The notes under the pieces: generated by a model
Seen by the model: only the letters and a program-made list of their open reading frames with translations
Databases searched by the model: none
Told to the model about the DNA's origin: nothing
Position numbers and translations under genes: made by a program
Shown: positions 25,545 to 34,716 of the stretch, piece after piece
How positions within the stretch are numbered: the first letter of the stretch is position 1
Layout of the letters: each line of letters begins with the position of its first letter
DNA from: Candidatus Eremiobacterota bacterium
Lineage (GTDB): Bacteria; Vulcanimicrobiota; Vulcanimicrobiia; Vulcanimicrobiales; Vulcanimicrobiaceae
Length of the DNA: 64,000 nucleotides
NCBI GenBank assembly: GCA_019235885.1
Contig: JAFAKB010000074.1
Coordinates: forward strand, 1-64,000
Direction: 5' to 3'

Positions 25545-26242
25545 GCCTGCTCGAGGTGGACGAGATCCACACCTACTACGAGCACAGCCACATCTTGCAA
25601 GGCGTCTCGCTGCGCGCGGAGAGCGGCCGCGTCACCGCGCTGCTCGGCCGCAACGGCGTCGGCAAGACGACGCTGATCCGCTCGGTGATCGGGTTCACCC
25701 CGCCGCGGAGCGGACGGATTCGCTTCAACGGCGAGCCGATCGAACGGCTTCCCTCGCATGCGATCGCGCGCCGCGGCGTCGGCCTCGTGCCGCAAGGTCG
25801 GCGCATCTTTCCCTCGTTGACCGTCGAGGAGAACTTGCGGATCGGCGGGCTGCCGGCGCGGGCGGGGCGCTGGTCGCGCGAGAGCGTCTACGAGCTGTTT
25901 CCGCGGCTGCGCGAGCGCAGCGGGCACTACGGCGGCCAGCTCAGCGGCGGCGAGCAGCAGATGGTCGCGATCGGCCGTGCGCTGATGGCGAACCCGGTGC
26001 TGCTGCTGATGGACGAACCGTCGGAAGGGCTGGCGCCGCTGATCGTGCGCGAGCTGGAGCGCACGCTGCACTCCCTCAAGCAGACCGGGCTCGCGATCGT
26101 GCTGGTCGAACAGAACCTGCCGCTCGCGCTCTCGGTCGCCGACGAGGCGTACATCATCAGCAAAGGCCGGGTCGTCTTCGACGGCGATCCGAACGTCATT
26201 CGCACCGACGACGAGGTTCGCATCAACTACCTGGGGGTTTAG
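25541..26242 (+). CDS. livF: Branched-chain-type ABC transporter ATPase (LivF family)
   Basis: 233 residues from GTG overlapping the LivG stop. It has Walker A GRNGVGKTT, a QGRRIFPSLTVEENL block, ABC signature LSGGEQQMVAIGRALM, Walker B LLLMDEPSEGL and LVEQNLPLAL. Forms a heterodimer with LivG below the membrane pair. It is followed after 38 bases by the first of two binding-protein genes, which has a GGAGG ribosome-binding site. Confidence 0.92.
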   Translation: MSLLEVDEIHTYYEHSHILQGVSLRAESGRVTALLGRNGVGKTTLIRSVIGFTPPRSGRIRFNGEPIERLPSHAIARRGVGLVPQGRRIFPSLTVEENLRIGGLPARAGRWSRESVYELFPRLRERSGHYGGQLSGGEQQMVAIGRALMANPVLLLMDEPSEGLAPLIVRELERTLHSLKQTGLAIVLVEQNLPLALSVADEAYIISKGRVVFDGDPNVIRTDDEVRINYLGV

Positions 26243-26280
26243 CACAGCTCGTAGCACACCGGAAACGGAGGATCATCGCG

Positions 26281-27555
26281 ATGAGGACGTCCACCACAGC
26301 GAAGTTTGCGGCGCTCGCCGCGCTGCTTGCGATACTCTCGTCCGCGGCGGCGCCGCCGGCGCGCGCGGCCGATGCTGGACCGATCAAGGTCGCGCTGCTC
26401 GCGCCGACGTCCGGTTCGGCGGCCGCGGCCGGACATGACATGGTCGCCGGCTGGACGCTGTACTGGAAGGAGCACAACGACAAAGTCGCCGGCCGAACGG
26501 TGCAGACGACGGTCTACGACACCGCCTCGAACCCGACGCATGCGCTCGACCAAGCCCGGCACGCCGTCGAGCAGGACGGCGCCCAGATCGTCGTCGGCCC
26601 GTACCTCGCGAACGAAGGGCTCGCCGTCGCGCCGTACACGATCCAGCACCGCATCCCGCTGTTTCTCCCGACCGTCTCGGCCGACGATCTGTCGCAGCGC
26701 ATGGCGAACGCGTTCGTGATCAAGGTCGCGGGCTGGAGCTCGAGCCTGCCGACGCACCCGGCCGGCGAGTGGGCGTACGAGCAAGGCCATCGCAAGATGG
26801 TGACGCTGGCGAACAGCTACGCGTTCGGCTACGAGAACGCCGGCGGCTTCGCGCAGACGTTCACGCAGAAGGGCGGCAAGATCGTCGACCAGATCTGGGC
26901 GCCGCTCGGGACGGCCGACTACTCGCCGTACATCTCGCGCGTGCAGGCCGCGGCGCCCGACGCGCTCTTCGTCGAGATGGTCGGCGCCGACGCGGTCCAC
27001 TTCCTCACCCAGTGGAGCCAGCTGGGGCTCAAGAACAAGATCCCGCTGATCGCGAACGAGACGACGACCGATCAGTCCAACATCCGGTCCATTGCGCCGG
27101 ACATCGTCGAGGGGATCACCAGCTTCGGGCACTTCGCCGAGTGCCGCGACGCGGCGGCGACCCGAGTGTTCATCGACAAGTACGGCAAAGCGGAAGGCGT
27201 CCTGCCGTCGTACATGGCGACCGGGTTCTACACCGCCGCGCAGTGGATCGCGCACGCGATCGAGAACATTCACGGCAACACGAGCGATCCCGGCGTGCTG
27301 CTGCGCGCGGTGCGCGAGATCAAGCTCCCCGACTCGCCGTTCGGCCCGATGACGCTCGACCAGTACGGTGCGCCGGTCGAGAACGTGTACGTGCGCAAGG
27401 TCGTCGCGACGAGCGGCGAGGCGGCGAAGTATGCGAAGACCTGCAACGCGGTCGTGAAGACGTATCCGAGCGTCTCGCAGTTCTGGACCTGGCGCGCGGC
27501 CGACTACCTCAAACAACCGGTGTACTCGCCCAGCTATCAGGGGTACGCGAAATGA
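26281..27555 (+). CDS. Periplasmic substrate-binding protein of the Liv transporter, copy 1
   Basis: 424 residues with a Sec signal peptide cleaved near ARA-AD (residue about 30) and no lipobox, consistent with a free periplasmic protein. The leucine-binding-protein fold is shown by IKVALLAPTSGSAAAAG, ARHAVEQDGAQIVVGPYLANEG and TGFYTAAQWIAHAIENI. The C-terminus (PNxSxQ-F-W-like SVSQFWTWRAADYLKQPVY) is unlike short amino-acid binders and matches binding proteins for other small ligands. It delivers substrate to LivHM. It is a paralogue of the next gene. Confidence 0.88.
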   Translation: MRTSTTAKFAALAALLAILSSAAAPPARAADAGPIKVALLAPTSGSAAAAGHDMVAGWTLYWKEHNDKVAGRTVQTTVYDTASNPTHALDQARHAVEQDGAQIVVGPYLANEGLAVAPYTIQHRIPLFLPTVSADDLSQRMANAFVIKVAGWSSSLPTHPAGEWAYEQGHRKMVTLANSYAFGYENAGGFAQTFTQKGGKIVDQIWAPLGTADYSPYISRVQAAAPDALFVEMVGADAVHFLTQWSQLGLKNKIPLIANETTTDQSNIRSIAPDIVEGITSFGHFAECRDAAATRVFIDKYGKAEGVLPSYMATGFYTAAQWIAHAIENIHGNTSDPGVLLRAVREIKLPDSPFGPMTLDQYGAPVENVYVRKVVATSGEAAKYAKTCNAVVKTYPSVSQFWTWRAADYLKQPVYSPSYQGYAK

Positions 27556-28799
27556 CGAACGTCAAACGGATGGCCTGGCTCGGCGCCGTGAGCGTCGCGC
27601 TGGCAACGCTCGGCGCGCAGCCGCACCCAGCGCGCGCGCAAGCGAAAACGTTCAAGATCGGGTTCCTCTACCCGGTGACCGGCGTCTTCGCCGCGCCCGG
27701 CAAGTACATGCAAGAAGGGCTCGAGCTCTATCTGAGAGAGCACGGCAACAAGCTGGCCGGGCTGAACGTCGACGTCGACGTCGCCGACGATCAGGGAAAT
27801 CCGTCGGTCGGGCTGACGCAGATTCGCAAGCTGGTCGAACAGGACCACGTCGACGTGCTCTTCGGGCCGCTGTCGGCGGCGGTCGGCTCGGCGATCGTGC
27901 CGTACATCGAGCAGCACAAAGTTCCGGCGGTCTATCCGATCGTCTCCTCGGACGATCTGACGCAGCGCACGCCGAGCGAGTACATCCTGCGCACGGAGTG
28001 GACGAGCAGCCAGCCGACGCACGTCCTCGGCGACTACGCGTACAAGACGCTCAAGTACCGCAAGGTCGCGACGATCGCGTACGACTTCAGCTTCGGCTGG
28101 GAGAGCTTGGGCGGCTTCATCGACACCTTTCAGCGCGACGGCGGGAAGATCGTCAAGGAAGTCTGGACGCCGCTGGTGACCTCGGACTACTCGCCGTTCC
28201 TCTCGGCGCTCCCGCGCGACGCGGACGCCGTGATGTGCAGCTACTCGGGCGCCGCGGCGGTGAACTTCATCAAGCAGTACAAGGCCTTCGGTTTGAAGAT
28301 GCCGCTGATCTGCCAAGGCAACACCACCGACGAGAGCACGCTCCAGGACAGCCCGGACGCGGTCGGAATGATCACCGCGCTGCAGTACAGCGCCGCGCTG
28401 AAGAACCCGAACAACGAGAAGTTCGTCGCGGCGTACACCAAAGCGTACGGCCACGAGCCCTCGTACTACGCCGAAGGCACCTACGTCGGCGCGGAATACC
28501 TCAACCGCGGCCTCGCCGCGGTGCACGGGAACGTCTCCGACCCGGTCGCGTTCGTCAAAGCCATGCGCGCCGTGCACGTGACCGACGCCCCGCGCGGCCC
28601 GGTCCATCTCGACGACCGCGGCAACCCAGTTCAAAACATCTACATCCGCCGCGTCGAAAAGGTCGGCTCACAACTGCAGAACGTCGTCCTGCAAACCTAC
28701 CCGAACGTGTCCCAGTTCTGGACGTACAACCCGGCGGAGTACTTGAAGCAGCCGGTCTACGACCGGACGCACCCCCCGTGTAACGCCTGCGGAGGGTAG
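27552..28799 (+). CDS. Periplasmic substrate-binding protein of the Liv transporter, copy 2
   Basis: 415 residues, ATG overlapping the stop of copy 1 by four bases. Signal peptide to about HPARA-QA. Same fold and same tail motif (NVSQFWTYNPAEYLKQPVY), so the pair arose by tandem duplication, but the ligand-binding middle differs clearly. One operon with two binding proteins suggests that the transporter accepts two related ligands. Three cysteine-rich C-terminal residues (CNACGG) are unusual for a periplasmic binding protein and absent in copy 1. Confidence 0.88.
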   Translation: MTNVKRMAWLGAVSVALATLGAQPHPARAQAKTFKIGFLYPVTGVFAAPGKYMQEGLELYLREHGNKLAGLNVDVDVADDQGNPSVGLTQIRKLVEQDHVDVLFGPLSAAVGSAIVPYIEQHKVPAVYPIVSSDDLTQRTPSEYILRTEWTSSQPTHVLGDYAYKTLKYRKVATIAYDFSFGWESLGGFIDTFQRDGGKIVKEVWTPLVTSDYSPFLSALPRDADAVMCSYSGAAAVNFIKQYKAFGLKMPLICQGNTTDESTLQDSPDAVGMITALQYSAALKNPNNEKFVAAYTKAYGHEPSYYAEGTYVGAEYLNRGLAAVHGNVSDPVAFVKAMRAVHVTDAPRGPVHLDDRGNPVQNIYIRRVEKVGSQLQNVVLQTYPNVSQFWTYNPAEYLKQPVYDRTHPPCNACGG

Positions 28800-28802
28800 T
28801 GC

Positions 28803-29354
28803 CTAGTTTGCGGTGATGGGGACGGTGTCGTAGCGCGAGTAGGCGACGTGCGAGGTGCCGTCGTCGTCGAACTGTAGGCACGAGTCGATCGGCTTGGCGT
28901 AGACGTGGAGGGTAATCGCGCGGCCGTCGCACGAGCCGACGCGGTGGACCGAGAGGTGGCCGCTGCGCATGTCGATCTCGCCTTCGTGCAGCGTGCGGGT
29001 CGTCGTGCGGCGCAGGTCGCGCGGGCCGCGCTCGAAGCCGTCGGGATAGGCGACGCGGTAGTTCTCGCACGTGATCGCGCCTTGCTGCAGGACGAAGGCA
29101 CAGTCGGAGTCGGCGTGGTCGTGGATCGCCGAGCGCGCGTCCTTCTCCCAGCAGATCGCGATCAGCTCGAACGCGTCGTCGCGGACGACGAGGTTGCGCG
29201 TGTAGCGGCCCGGCGTCCAGCTCAGATACGGAGCGAGCGTTCGCCGGTCGACGCGCACGCCGCGCAGCGCCGCCGCCACGCGAACGGGCTGCAGCACGTC
29301 GCCCAGCTCGCGCAGGGCGACGACCAAATCCTCGACCGCGTGGAGCGTCGTCAT
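28803..29354 (-). CDS. Cysteine dioxygenase
   Basis: 183 residues. The cupin core has the iron-binding H-D-H of SAIHDHADSDCAFV (about residues 76-90) and a third histidine in VHRVGSCDG, with LHVYAKPIDSCLQF behind it, the type I cysteine dioxygenase pattern. It oxidises L-cysteine with oxygen to cysteine sulfinate. The ATG overlaps the stop of the upstream quinone-oxidoreductase gene by four bases, so the two are co-translated. It ends three bases from the convergent transporter operon. Confidence 0.88.
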   Translation of the reverse strand: MTTLHAVEDLVVALRELGDVLQPVRVAAALRGVRVDRRTLAPYLSWTPGRYTRNLVVRDDAFELIAICWEKDARSAIHDHADSDCAFVLQQGAITCENYRVAYPDGFERGPRDLRRTTTRTLHEGEIDMRSGHLSVHRVGSCDGRAITLHVYAKPIDSCLQFDDDGTSHVAYSRYDTVPITAN

Positions 29355-30322
29355 CGCTCCGAGTGTTCGGGACGATGCGACGCTTTCCCGTGCCTTGAGC
29401 GAACTTGCAGGACGATTCGTCCGGGGCGATGAGGTGCACCAGCCAACATCTCGTGCGCTTCTTGCGCGCGTTCGAGAGGAAGCATTTCACCGATGCGCGT
29501 TTTTAGAGCGCCGCTTTCGAACAGATCGGTAAGCTTGTCCAGTCTGTCCTTCGTCACATCGACAATGAAATAAACGCCGCGAGCGCCGGATCGCCTTGTG
29601 TCTTCTTCCCGCGGTTGCGCGACGGCTGATACAACGACGCCACCACGCCGCACGACGTCGAACGAACGCGACAGCACTTCACCGCCCACCGTGTCGAGCA
29701 CGACATCGACGTCATGAACCGCACGGTCGAACGGCTCGGCCCGAAAGTCGAGAAAACGTTCGGCGCCGAGACCGAGGACATAATCGCGATCGCCGGCCGA
29801 GCCCGAAGCGATCACGCGTGCGCCGGCGTGGTTTGCGAGTTGCACGCCATACGAACCGACGTTCCCGCCGGCCCCGTGAACGAGTACCGTTTGACCTGGT
29901 TCGACCTTTGCGTACTCGAAGAGCATCTGCCATGCGGTCACGCCGACTACCGGCACCGAGGCAGCTTCGAGGAAATCGAGATTCGCAGGTTTGCGCGCGA
30001 GCATGGCAGCTTTGCAGAGCGCGACCTCTGCATAGGCGCCTGTGAACGACGGATTTGTAGCTCCATACACCGAGTCACCAACGCGAAATTCACCCGCGTC
30101 CGTACCTACCGAAAACACGGTCCCCGCGAGATCGGCTCCCGGAATCAACGGAAGGTCCTGACCGAGGCCGCTTTTGCCCTCGCGAACGAGCGCGTCCCAT
30201 GCTCCGACGCCCGCCGCCTCGACGCTTACGGTTACCTCACCGGACGCGGGCGCCGGCGCCGGTACGTCCTCATAGCGGAGAACCGGCGGCGGACCGAATT
30301 CATGAACGACGATTGCTTTCAT
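29351..30322 (-). CDS. NADPH:quinone reductase-like zinc-independent oxidoreductase
   Basis: 323 residues from ATG at 30322 (MKAIVVHEFGPPPVLRYEDVP). It is the medium-chain dehydrogenase fold without zinc ligands: GADLAGTVFSVGTDAGEFRVGD, and the NADPH loop VLVHGAGGNVGSYGVQLANHAGARV (about residues 147-171). Such enzymes reduce quinones or enones with NADPH. Coupled to cysteine dioxygenase with a four-base overlap, which is not a standard pairing that I know. The C-terminal tail (RSRHGKASHRPEHSER) is a basic extension. Confidence 0.85.
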   Translation of the reverse strand: MKAIVVHEFGPPPVLRYEDVPAPAPASGEVTVSVEAAGVGAWDALVREGKSGLGQDLPLIPGADLAGTVFSVGTDAGEFRVGDSVYGATNPSFTGAYAEVALCKAAMLARKPANLDFLEAASVPVVGVTAWQMLFEYAKVEPGQTVLVHGAGGNVGSYGVQLANHAGARVIASGSAGDRDYVLGLGAERFLDFRAEPFDRAVHDVDVVLDTVGGEVLSRSFDVVRRGGVVVSAVAQPREEDTRRSGARGVYFIVDVTKDRLDKLTDLFESGALKTRIGEMLPLERAQEAHEMLAGAPHRPGRIVLQVRSRHGKASHRPEHSER

Positions 30323-30495
30323 GGTTGACAGCTCACACGTTCGAGTCGGAGTAATGCGATCTCTCTGGGACAATGATGCCACGCACCTCGTTTCGCCGGT
30401 GAACGGGCTTGCGCTCGCTTGGGAAGGCACACTCCGCGTCCGCGAGAGGAGCCGCACCGTCTCGGCCGGGAGTACCCGCGGGGAGGCAACTCGAT

Positions 30496-32160
30496 TTGGT
30501 TCAGGAACTCGCGCGCACCGTTCGCGCGCCGCGCGGGAGCGCGTTGCGCGCTCGCAGTTGGCAGACCGAAGCGGCGCTGCGGATGCTGATGAACAACCTC
30601 GATCCGCAGGTCGCCGAGCGACCCGACGAGCTCGTCGTGTACGGCGGGATCGGCAAAGCCGCGCGCGACTGGGCATCGTTCGACGCGATCGTGCACGAGC
30701 TGGAACGGCTGCGCGACGACGAAACGCTTGCGGTCCAGTCGGGGAAACCGGTCGGCGTCTTCAAGTCGCATCCCGACGCGCCGCGCGTCGTGCTGGCGAA
30801 CTCGAACCTCGTCCCGCGCTGGGCGACCTGGGAGCACTTTCACGAGCTCGACCGCAAAGGGCTGATGATGTACGGCCAGATGACGGCCGGTTCGTGGATC
30901 TACATCGGCTCGCAAGGGATCGTGCAAGGGACGTACGAGACGTTCGTCGAGATGGGGCGCCGGCATTACGGCGGCGACCTCGCCGGCAAGTGGATTCTCA
31001 CCGCCGGGCTCGGCGGGATGGGCGGCGCGCAGCCGCTCGCCGCGACGATGGCCGGCGCCTCGCTGCTCGCGGTCGAGTGCGATCCCACGCGGATCGAGAA
31101 GCGCTTGCAGACGCGATATCTCGACAAACGCGCGGACTCACTGGACGAAGCGCTCGCGATCATCGAAGAGTCGAAGCGCACGACGATTCCGGTCTCGGTC
31201 GCGGTGCTCGGCAACGCGGCGGAGATCGTGCCGGAATTGGTCCGGCGCGGCGTGCGCCCGGACGCGGTAACCGATCAGACCTCGGCGCACGATCCGGTGA
31301 ACGGCTATCTGCCCGCCGGCTGGACGCTCGAGCAATGGCGTGAGATGCGCGAGCGCGATCCGCAGGCGGTCGCAGACGCGGCGAAGCGCTCGATGGTCGG
31401 GCACGTCGAAGCGATGGTCGCGTTTCACCGCATGGGAATTCCGACGTTCGACTACGGCAACAACATCCGCCAGATGGCGCACGACACCGGGCTGCAGGAC
31501 GCGTTCGCGTTCCCGGGCTTCGTGCCGGCGTACATTCGGCCGCTGTTCTGCCGCGGCGTCGGACCCTTCCGCTGGGTCGCGCTCTCCGGCGATCCCGACG
31601 ACATCGCGAAGACCGACGCGAAGGTCAAAGAGCTCCTGCCGAACGACAAGCACCTGCACCGCTGGCTGGACATGGCGCACGAGCGAATCGCGTTTCAAGG
31701 GCTGCCCGCGCGCATCTGCTGGATCGGTCTCGGGGACCGCGACCGCGTCGGCCTGGCGTTCAACGAGATGGTTGCGCGCGGCGAGCTGAAGGCACCGATC
31801 GTGATCGGTCGCGACCACCTCGACAGCGGCAGCGTCGCCTCGCCGAACCGCGAGACGGAAGGGATGAAGGACGGCTCGGACGCCGTCAGCGACTGGCCGC
31901 TGCTGAATGCGATGCTCAACGTCGCCGGCGGCGCGACCTGGGTGTCGTTCCATCACGGCGGCGGGGTCGGAATCGGTTTCTCGCAGCACGCCGGCGTCGT
32001 GATCGTCGCCGACGGCACCGAGGCGGCGGCGAAGCGCATCGCGCGCGTGCTGTGGAACGATCCCGCCAGCGGCGTCGCGCGCCATGCCGACGCGGGCTAC
32101 GACGAAGCGGTCGAAGCGGCGCGCGCGCACGGACTTCGTCTCCCGATGCACGACGCGTGA
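30496..32160 (+). CDS. hutU: Urocanate hydratase
   Basis: 554 residues from a TTG, chosen because GGGGAGG lies nine bases upstream and the length then matches the family. Conserved blocks include [35 protein letters not shown], and [14 protein letters not shown] for NAD binding. Also present are [16 protein letters not shown] and the active-site cysteine segment [10 protein letters not shown] (about residues 351-360). It converts urocanate to 4-imidazolone-5-propionate, the second step of histidine breakdown. A downstream GTG overlaps its stop codon and starts hutH, giving tight coupling. Its 173-base upstream region, shared with a divergent oxidoreductase, should hold the promoter. Confidence 0.95.
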   Translation: MVQELARTVRAPRGSALRARSWQTEAALRMLMNNLDPQVAERPDELVVYGGIGKAARDWASFDAIVHELERLRDDETLAVQSGKPVGVFKSHPDAPRVVLANSNLVPRWATWEHFHELDRKGLMMYGQMTAGSWIYIGSQGIVQGTYETFVEMGRRHYGGDLAGKWILTAGLGGMGGAQPLAATMAGASLLAVECDPTRIEKRLQTRYLDKRADSLDEALAIIEESKRTTIPVSVAVLGNAAEIVPELVRRGVRPDAVTDQTSAHDPVNGYLPAGWTLEQWREMRERDPQAVADAAKRSMVGHVEAMVAFHRMGIPTFDYGNNIRQMAHDTGLQDAFAFPGFVPAYIRPLFCRGVGPFRWVALSGDPDDIAKTDAKVKELLPNDKHLHRWLDMAHERIAFQGLPARICWIGLGDRDRVGLAFNEMVARGELKAPIVIGRDHLDSGSVASPNRETEGMKDGSDAVSDWPLLNAMLNVAGGATWVSFHHGGGVGIGFSQHAGVVIVADGTEAAAKRIARVLWNDPASGVARHADAGYDEAVEAARAHGLRLPMHDA

Positions 32161-33728
32161 GCGCGCCGGCGCTGGACCGTTCCACGATCACGCTGCGCGC
32201 CGGCGAGCTGCACGCGGCCGACGTGCGCGCGCTGGTGTGCGAGGGCGCGCGTCTCGCGCTCGCGCCGGACGCGCGCCCGGCGGTCGACCGCGCGGCCGAG
32301 GTCGTCGCGTCTATCGCGGCGCAAGACACGAGTGTCTACGGCGTCAACACGGGTTTCGGCAAGCTGGCGCAGACCCGCATCCCGCGCGAGAAGCTCGCCG
32401 ACCTGCAGCGCAATCTCGTCCTTTCGCACGCCTGCGGCGTCGGCGCCCCGCTCCCGCGCGACGTCGTGCGGCTGATCCTCGCGCTGAAGATCAACTCGCT
32501 CGCGCGCGGCTATTCCGGCGTGCGGTGGACCCTCGTCGAGACGCTGCTGGCGTGCCTCGAGCGCGACGTGCTGCCGGTCATCCCGGGACAGGGCTCGGTC
32601 GGCGCGTCCGGCGATCTCGCGCCGCTCGCGCACCTGTCCGCCGCGCTGATCGGCGTCGGCGACGTGCACGCGAACGGCGCGCGCCTTCCCGCAGCGGAGG
32701 CGTTGGCCCAAAACGGGATCGCGCTGCTGGAGCTGCAAGCGAAGGAAGGGCTGGCGCTGCTGAACGGGACGCAAGTGTCGACGGCGCTCGCGCTGCGCGC
32801 GTTGATCGGTGCGGAAGACGTGCTCGCCGCCTCGCTGGTCGCCGGCGCGCTGTCGATCGAAGCTGCGCTCGGCAGCGTGCGGCCGTTCGACGCGCGGATC
32901 CACGCCGTGCGCGGTCACGCTGCGCAGAGCGACGTGGCCGCGGCGGTGCGCGGCCTGATCGAAGGGAGCGAGATCAACGAATCCCACCGCGACTGCGGGC
33001 GCGTGCAGGATCCGTACTCGCTGCGCTGCATCCCGCAGGTGCTCGGCGCGTGTCTGCGGACGCTGCGTGACGGTGCCGCGGTCCTGATCGACGAAGCGAA
33101 CGCGGTCTCCGACAACCCGCTCGTCTTTCCGGAGACCGGCGAGGTGATCTCGGGCGGAAACTTCCACGCGGAGCCCGTCGCGCTCGTCGCCGACGCGCTC
33201 GCCGTCGCGATCGCCGAGATCGGCAACATCAGCGAACGCCGCTGCGCGCTCCTGGTCGACCCGACGTTCAGCGCGCTGCCCGCGTTTCTGGCGACCGATC
33301 CGGGATTGGAGTCCGGCTACATGATCGCGCAGGTGACCGCCGCCGCGCTCGCGTCGGAGAACAAACTCCTCGCGCATCCCGCCAGCGTCGACAGCATCCC
33401 GACCAGCGCCGGACAAGAAGATCACGTCAGCATGGCGACGCACGGCGCGCGCCGCCTCGACGACATGCTGCGCAACGCCGCGAGCATCGTTGCGATCGAG
33501 CTGCTCTCCGCCGCGCGCGGGATCGCATTCCGCCGCCCGCTGCGCACCTCGGGCGCGCTGGAAGCCGTGCTCGCCGAGATCGCACCCGACGGCGGCGGTA
33601 CCGGCGACCGCTATCTCGCGCCGGAGATCGAGCGCGTCACCGCCCTGGTCCGCAGCGGTCGCTTCACGCCGCTCGTCGCACCGCTCTTTCCGACGACTAC
33701 CGCTCACCCTTCGACAAGCTCAGGGTGA
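32157..33728 (+). CDS. hutH: Histidine ammonia-lyase
   Basis: 523 residues from the GTG overlapping hutU. The cofactor-forming Ala-Ser-Gly is in [14 protein letters not shown] (residues 150-152), and the family motifs [29 protein letters not shown] and a late [15 protein letters not shown] are all present. It removes ammonia from histidine to give urocanate, the entry step. The last eight codons (HPSTSSG and the stop) are supplied by a REP-like palindrome, so the natural C-terminus was probably rewritten. The core enzyme is intact. Confidence 0.95.
   Translation: MSAPALDRSTITLRAGELHAADVRALVCEGARLALAPDARPAVDRAAEVVASIAAQDTSVYGVNTGFGKLAQTRIPREKLADLQRNLVLSHACGVGAPLPRDVVRLILALKINSLARGYSGVRWTLVETLLACLERDVLPVIPGQGSVGASGDLAPLAHLSAALIGVGDVHANGARLPAAEALAQNGIALLELQAKEGLALLNGTQVSTALALRALIGAEDVLAASLVAGALSIEAALGSVRPFDARIHAVRGHAAQSDVAAAVRGLIEGSEINESHRDCGRVQDPYSLRCIPQVLGACLRTLRDGAAVLIDEANAVSDNPLVFPETGEVISGGNFHAEPVALVADALAVAIAEIGNISERRCALLVDPTFSALPAFLATDPGLESGYMIAQVTAAALASENKLLAHPASVDSIPTSAGQEDHVSMATHGARRLDDMLRNAASIVAIELLSAARGIAFRRPLRTSGALEAVLAEIAPDGGGTGDRYLAPEIERVTALVRSGRFTPLVAPLFPTTTAHPSTSSG
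33704..33728. repeat. REP-like palindromic element, copy 1 (overlaps end of hutH)
   Basis: A 25-base element beginning TCACCCT and ending AGGGTGA (seven-base arms). It matches the common bacterial REP-like sequence whose translation gives peptides such as TLSxSKGER. It supplies the last codons and the TGA of hutH. As RNA it would fold into a hairpin at the end of hutH. Confidence 0.7.
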
Positions 33729-33783
33729 CGAGCTGAAGGCGAACATGTACGAACGATGTCAGTGTGAGTGAGGCGAGGCGACG

Positions 33784-34671
33784 ATGACGAACGATGAAAC
33801 CGCGGCCGACGGTGGTGTCACCCTGAGCCCGTCGAAGGGTGAGAGAGCCTCGTCCTCGGAGCCGTACGACCTTGAGTGCGGCGATTCGCCGCTGCTGATC
33901 AGCGCGCCGCACGCCGGCACGCTGCTTCCCGACGACATTGCGGCGCGTCTCACGCCGCCGGGACGCGCGCTGGTGGACACCGACTGGTACGCGGACCGGC
34001 TTTACCCGTTCGCGAAGGCGCTCGGGGCGACGGTGCTGCGGGCGCGCTGGTCGCGGTACGTCATCGACGTGAACCGCGACCCGGCCGGCGTCTCGCTCTA
34101 CCCCGGGGCGCGCACCACCGGCCTGGTGCCCGTCGAGACGTTCGAAGGCGAGCCGCTCTACGCGCCCGGCGATCAGCCGAACGACGAAGAGATCGCCGCG
34201 CGGCGCGAGCGGTACTTCGAGCCGTATCACGACGCGCTGCAGTCGGAGCTCGCGCGGCTGCGCCACAAGCACCGGTACGCCGTGCTGATCGACGCGCACT
34301 CGATCTGGAGCCCGCTGCCGCTGTTGTTCGAAGGCGAGCTTCCCGACGTGAACGTCGGCACGAACTCCGGCCGCTCGTGCGATCAGGACCTGCGCGACGC
34401 GGCCGCTGCCGCCGTCGCCGCATCGCCGTACTCGCACGTCGTCGACGGCCGCTTCAAAGGCGGCTACATCACCCGCCGCTACGGCAACCCCGCCCACTCG
34501 GTGCATGCCATCCAGCTGGAGATCAACCAGAAAACCTACCTCGCCGACGGCTCACGCACGGAATGGGACGACGCGAAGGCGGCGCGCTTGTCCGCCGTGC
34601 TGCGCACCGTCTGCGAAGCCGTGCTGAAGCTGGCGGGCTCGCGCGCCCCGAGCAGCAGCTCGATCGTCTAA
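33784..34671 (+). CDS. hutG: N-formylglutamate amidohydrolase
   Basis: 295 residues. The formylglutamate-hydrolase fold is clear: PLLISAPHAGTLLPDD (metal-binding His near 44), VDTDWYADRLYPFAKALGA, SRYVIDVNRDP, and IDAHSIW with a second ligand. It releases formate and glutamate from N-formylglutamate, the last step after HutF. Residues 12-20 (VTLSPSKGE) are encoded by a REP-like element, so the first 30 residues are not a conserved part of the enzyme. No better in-frame start is found after the repeat. It starts 55 bases after hutH. Confidence 0.9.
   Translation: MTNDETAADGGVTLSPSKGERASSSEPYDLECGDSPLLISAPHAGTLLPDDIAARLTPPGRALVDTDWYADRLYPFAKALGATVLRARWSRYVIDVNRDPAGVSLYPGARTTGLVPVETFEGEPLYAPGDQPNDEEIAARRERYFEPYHDALQSELARLRHKHRYAVLIDAHSIWSPLPLLFEGELPDVNVGTNSGRSCDQDLRDAAAAAVAASPYSHVVDGRFKGGYITRRYGNPAHSVHAIQLEINQKTYLADGSRTEWDDAKAARLSAVLRTVCEAVLKLAGSRAPSSSSIV
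33818..33842. repeat. REP-like palindromic element, copy 2 (inside hutG)
   Basis: TCACCCTGAG and CCCGTCGAAGGGTGA form a 25-base element in opposite orientation to copy 1, 89 bases apart. It is read in frame as the N-terminal peptide VTLSPSKGER of hutG. Confidence 0.7.
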
Positions 34672-34716
34672 AAACGGGAGGAAGTTCCAGCTTCGCCGAG
34701 CAGAGTCGCGTTCGTC

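Noticed and set aside
32097-33707. Long minus-strand frame antisense to hutH
   Set aside because: Composition is Arg/Ala-rich with no motif; hutH is complete on the other strand.
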